A stretch of 7,679 nt of DNA. Origin: Clostridia bacterium (lineage in GTDB: Bacteria; Bacillota_A; Clostridia; Oscillospirales; CAG-272). A program made the position numbers and the translations under genes. Position 1 is the first letter of the stretch. Each line of letters begins with the position of its first letter. The notes beneath the pieces are model-generated. The model searched no databases and had not been told where the DNA came from. It saw nothing but the letters and a program-made list of their open reading frames with translations. Of the stretch, positions 5,686-7,679 are shown piece by piece. The stretch covers positions 1 to 7,679 of the forward strand of contig JAGDAM010000260.1 in the NCBI GenBank assembly GCA_017959485.1, written 5' to 3'.

Positions 5686-7186
5686 AAAAACCGTAAATTT
5701 CAGAGTATTTATTCCGCAGATACGAGAGGAAAGCGTCGGGTGAAATCGGTCTTCCCGCGACGCCGAGTATCCACTCCTTCGGAGAGAGTCGGTTGGCTTT
5801 CCCGAAAACGTTTTCCGACAGCCAGCCGTTGATCTTCGCGAAATCTCCCTGCCCGATCGCGCCGTCGAGATCGAATTCCGCCTTCATGCGCTCGAGATAC
5901 ATCGCGTTGTAGCAGTTACCCATCGCGTATGACGGAAAATAACCGAGTCCGGAAGACCAGTGAACGTCCTGAAGGATCCCTTCTCTGTCGTTTCCGGGCC
6001 TGATCCCGAGATACTCCTCGTAAAGATCCGCCCAGAGGGAGTTCAGTTTGTCGAAATCGGCTTTTCCGGAGCATATAAGCTTCTCCATCTCGTATCTGAT
6101 GATTATATGCAGGCAGTAGGTGACTTCGTCCGCCTCGGTGCGTATAAGAGAAGGCCTGACGACGTTGACGCCCTCGTACAGCTCCCGTTCGCTGACGTCC
6201 GCAATCTCGGGGAACAGCTTCTGAAATTCCGGATAGATCAGATGAATGAAGGCGCGGCTGCGGCCGACCACGTTCTCGAAAAACCTCGAGACCGACTCGT
6301 GCATACCGTTGGTCACGCGGTCGTTTATATAATGATCGTGATCCTCTGCCGGCTCGTTCTGCATGAAGATTGCGTGCCCGCCCTCGTGTATGATGGAATA
6401 CATATTGGAGAAGACGTCGTCCTCGTGGTAATGGGTGGTTACCCTGACGTCCTGACGGGCGATGCCGAGCGTAAAGGGATGCTCGGTCGTCGCGACGGCT
6501 CCTCTCGAGAGATCGTACCCTATCGTCTCCAGCAGATAACGGGAAAAGGCCTCCTGCCGCCAGATCGGAACCGGGCGGCGCAGAAAATCCTCGCGTATAA
6601 CCTTGCGCGATTTCTTTATCGAGCCGAGAAGATCGATCAGCCCCGATTTCAGCCGCTCAAAGAAAGGATCGAGATCCGCCTGAAGCATTCCCGGCTCGCA
6701 GTCTCCGAGCATTTCGTCGTAATCGTCGGGGCTGCGGTCGGACCGCGTAGCGATGAGTTCCTTCTGAACACCGACCGCCTTTTCGAGCGATTCCCGGAAA
6801 AGAGAATAATCCGCCGCCTGTTTGGCGCGTTCCCAGGCGATATAGGCGCCCGAAAAGATCTCGCTGGATCGCCGGTCGAGCTCGGGCGAGACGTTGATTA
6901 TCTTTCGCAGGTCCTCGTAGAGATGCTCCGCGAGAGTCCGGTCGAGCGGATCGTCAAGCTCGTCCCGGCGGCGGTAGAGTTCGAGAATGAGCGACTTCAT
7001 CTCCTCCGACGACAGAAGCGCGAACAGTTCTCCGTCGAGCAGATTGATGACCTCGCTCTCGTCCTCTTTCGCCCGCCCGGGGCAGACGGTTTCGAAGTCG
7101 AAATTGACGATCGAAAGCGCGTGCTCGTATTTTTCGATCAACGCAAGCTTTTCACGAAGCTTCGCGACAATCTCGCCGACGGTCAT
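5684..7186 (-). CDS. M32-family metallocarboxypeptidase
   Basis: Cytosolic metal-dependent carboxypeptidase of the Taq/Pfu type, removing single residues from peptide C-termini. The 500-residue length is standard. All six motifs of family M32 are present in order: HPF (236-238), DVRVT (246-250), HEGGH (267-271), HES (296-298), IRTEAD (348-353) and GILQDVHW (403-410). Metal ligands should be H267, H271 and E297, with E268 as the catalytic base. The 30-residue distance from H267 to E297 equals that in the Pyrococcus enzyme. Family members are homodimers with a deep groove that favours short peptides. There is no signal peptide. The ATG overlaps the aquaporin stop as ATGA. The upstream Shine-Dalgarno is weak (GGCGGAAAAG), so initiation probably relies on coupling. 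With the M3 endopeptidase behind it, it makes a plausible peptide-degrading pair: endopeptidase cuts followed by C-terminal trimming. Confidence 0.97.
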   Translation of the reverse strand: MTVGEIVAKLREKLALIEKYEHALSIVNFDFETVCPGRAKEDESEVINLLDGELFALLSSEEMKSLILELYRRRDELDDPLDRTLAEHLYEDLRKIINVSPELDRRSSEIFSGAYIAWERAKQAADYSLFRESLEKAVGVQKELIATRSDRSPDDYDEMLGDCEPGMLQADLDPFFERLKSGLIDLLGSIKKSRKVIREDFLRRPVPIWRQEAFSRYLLETIGYDLSRGAVATTEHPFTLGIARQDVRVTTHYHEDDVFSNMYSIIHEGGHAIFMQNEPAEDHDHYINDRVTNGMHESVSRFFENVVGRSRAFIHLIYPEFQKLFPEIADVSERELYEGVNVVRPSLIRTEADEVTYCLHIIIRYEMEKLICSGKADFDKLNSLWADLYEEYLGIRPGNDREGILQDVHWSSGLGYFPSYAMGNCYNAMYLERMKAEFDLDGAIGQGDFAKINGWLSENVFGKANRLSPKEWILGVAGRPISPDAFLSYLRNKYSEIYGF

Positions 7187-7679
7187 TTGTCTTTTCCGCC
7201 CTCAAGAAACCTGTAGCAGAACGCGGCAAGAGCGGCGCCGGCGAACGGACCGACTATGAATACCCAGAGAGCGCCGATCGGTCCGGAGTTGCCGCCGAAA
7301 GCGGCGACGAGAGCCGGCCCGAAGCTTCTCGCGGGGTTAACCGACGTGCCGGTAAGACCTATGCCGAGAATATGGACGAGCGTCAGGGTGAGTCCGATCA
7401 CAAGGCCGCCGAAGGAGCCGTGTCCGGCTTTCTTCGAGGTCACGCCGAGGATGGTAAGAACGAAAACGAAGGTCAGAAGGCACTCGACGATCAGTCCGGC
7501 GGCGATATTGTCGCCCACTCCGCCAAGACCGTTGGATCCGAGTCCGCCGGTTTTGTCGGCAACTCCGCCCAGTTTAAAGATCAGCGCAAGCACGCCGGAT
7601 CCGGCAAGGGCGCCGAGGCACTGCGAGAGAAGGTAGAAGCAGAAGTCGCAAAGGCCCATTCCTCCGTTAATAAGAACGG
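7183..7679 (-). CDS. Aquaporin of the MIP family (5' end outside the window)
   Basis: Membrane channel, probably for water. The visible 164 residues cover the last four of the six membrane segments (FYLLSQ..., GLIVECLLTFVFV, IGLTLTLVHILGI, LWVFIVGPFAGAAL) and the second pore loop NPARSFGPAL. The first NPA loop lies past the right edge. The selectivity filter resembles AqpZ: His in LTLVHILG stands 15 residues before the Arg of NPAR, and Thr in TSVNPAR 6 before it, as H174, T183 and R189 do in E. coli AqpZ. The NPARS rather than NPARD sequence also favours water over glycerol. The ATG at 7657-7659 is internal: the frame stays open to base 7679 and reads VLINGGM, matching the LIN-x-x-M stretch between the first NPA loop and the third helix in relatives. 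The stop overlaps the M32 start (ATGA), so this is the first visible gene of the operon. Its promoter is not in the window. Confidence 0.94.
   Translation of the reverse strand, partial: VLINGGMGLCDFCFYLLSQCLGALAGSGVLALIFKLGGVADKTGGLGSNGLGGVGDNIAAGLIVECLLTFVFVLTILGVTSKKAGHGSFGGLVIGLTLTLVHILGIGLTGTSVNPARSFGPALVAAFGGNSGPIGALWVFIVGPFAGAALAAFCYRFLEGGKDK

Noticed and set aside
5960..7216. Plus-strand open frame of 418 codons opposite the M32 gene
   Set aside because: It is the mirror of a well-supported gene with all six M32 motifs. Long antisense frames are common in GC-rich genes with strong codon bias, and its translation shows no recognisable domain.
1..7679. An undescribed defence, mobile or biosynthetic system
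   Set aside because: All six genes belong to recognisable families with intact key residues, and no transposase, integrase, toxin-antitoxin pair, CRISPR array or retron-like RNA is visible. The only unexplained signal is the repeat pair.

Overview
The window looks like chromosomal DNA of an uncultured-type, fairly GC-rich (by eye above 50%) bacterium of the Firmicutes, most likely Clostridia. The evidence is an HPr carrying both His15 and the regulatory Ser46 and lying next to uvrC, a lipoprotein of the Cthe_2159 beta-helix family, and M3 and M32 peptidases of the kind common in that class. Taxonomy is inference; no rRNA or other marker is present. All six genes are on the minus strand, so transcription runs from right to left. 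The plus-strand open frames are mirror images of these genes.

Reading in the direction of transcription: an aquaporin (7679-7183, 5' end outside the window) overlaps by 4 nt an M32 carboxypeptidase (7186-5684). This is followed 9 nt later by an M3-family oligoendopeptidase (5674-3959), whose Shine-Dalgarno overlaps the M32 stop codon. These three look like one operon. It ends at a long hairpin (3923-3870).

Next is a single lipoprotein gene (3833-2172) encoding an exported, lipid-anchored right-handed beta-helix of the Cthe_2159 type, presumably binding polysaccharide at the cell surface. Then ptsH, encoding HPr (2074-1811), is driven by a near-consensus sigma-A promoter (2139-2111) and followed by a second hairpin (1795-1762). 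The last gene is uvrC (1700 to beyond base 1), the nuclease subunit of nucleotide excision repair, cut by the left edge before its C-terminal helix-hairpin-helix domain.

Most of the content is housekeeping or ordinary metabolism: water permeation, peptide breakdown, sugar-uptake control, DNA repair and one surface glycan-binding protein. No mobile element, CRISPR array, tRNA, rRNA or defence system is visible. The least expected signal lies between the genes: the hairpins after ptsH and after the M3 peptidase gene share a 28-nt segment identical at 24 positions, in opposite orientations, with a compensatory base change in the stem. This suggests a small dispersed palindromic repeat family that has been placed at gene ends and may serve as terminators.
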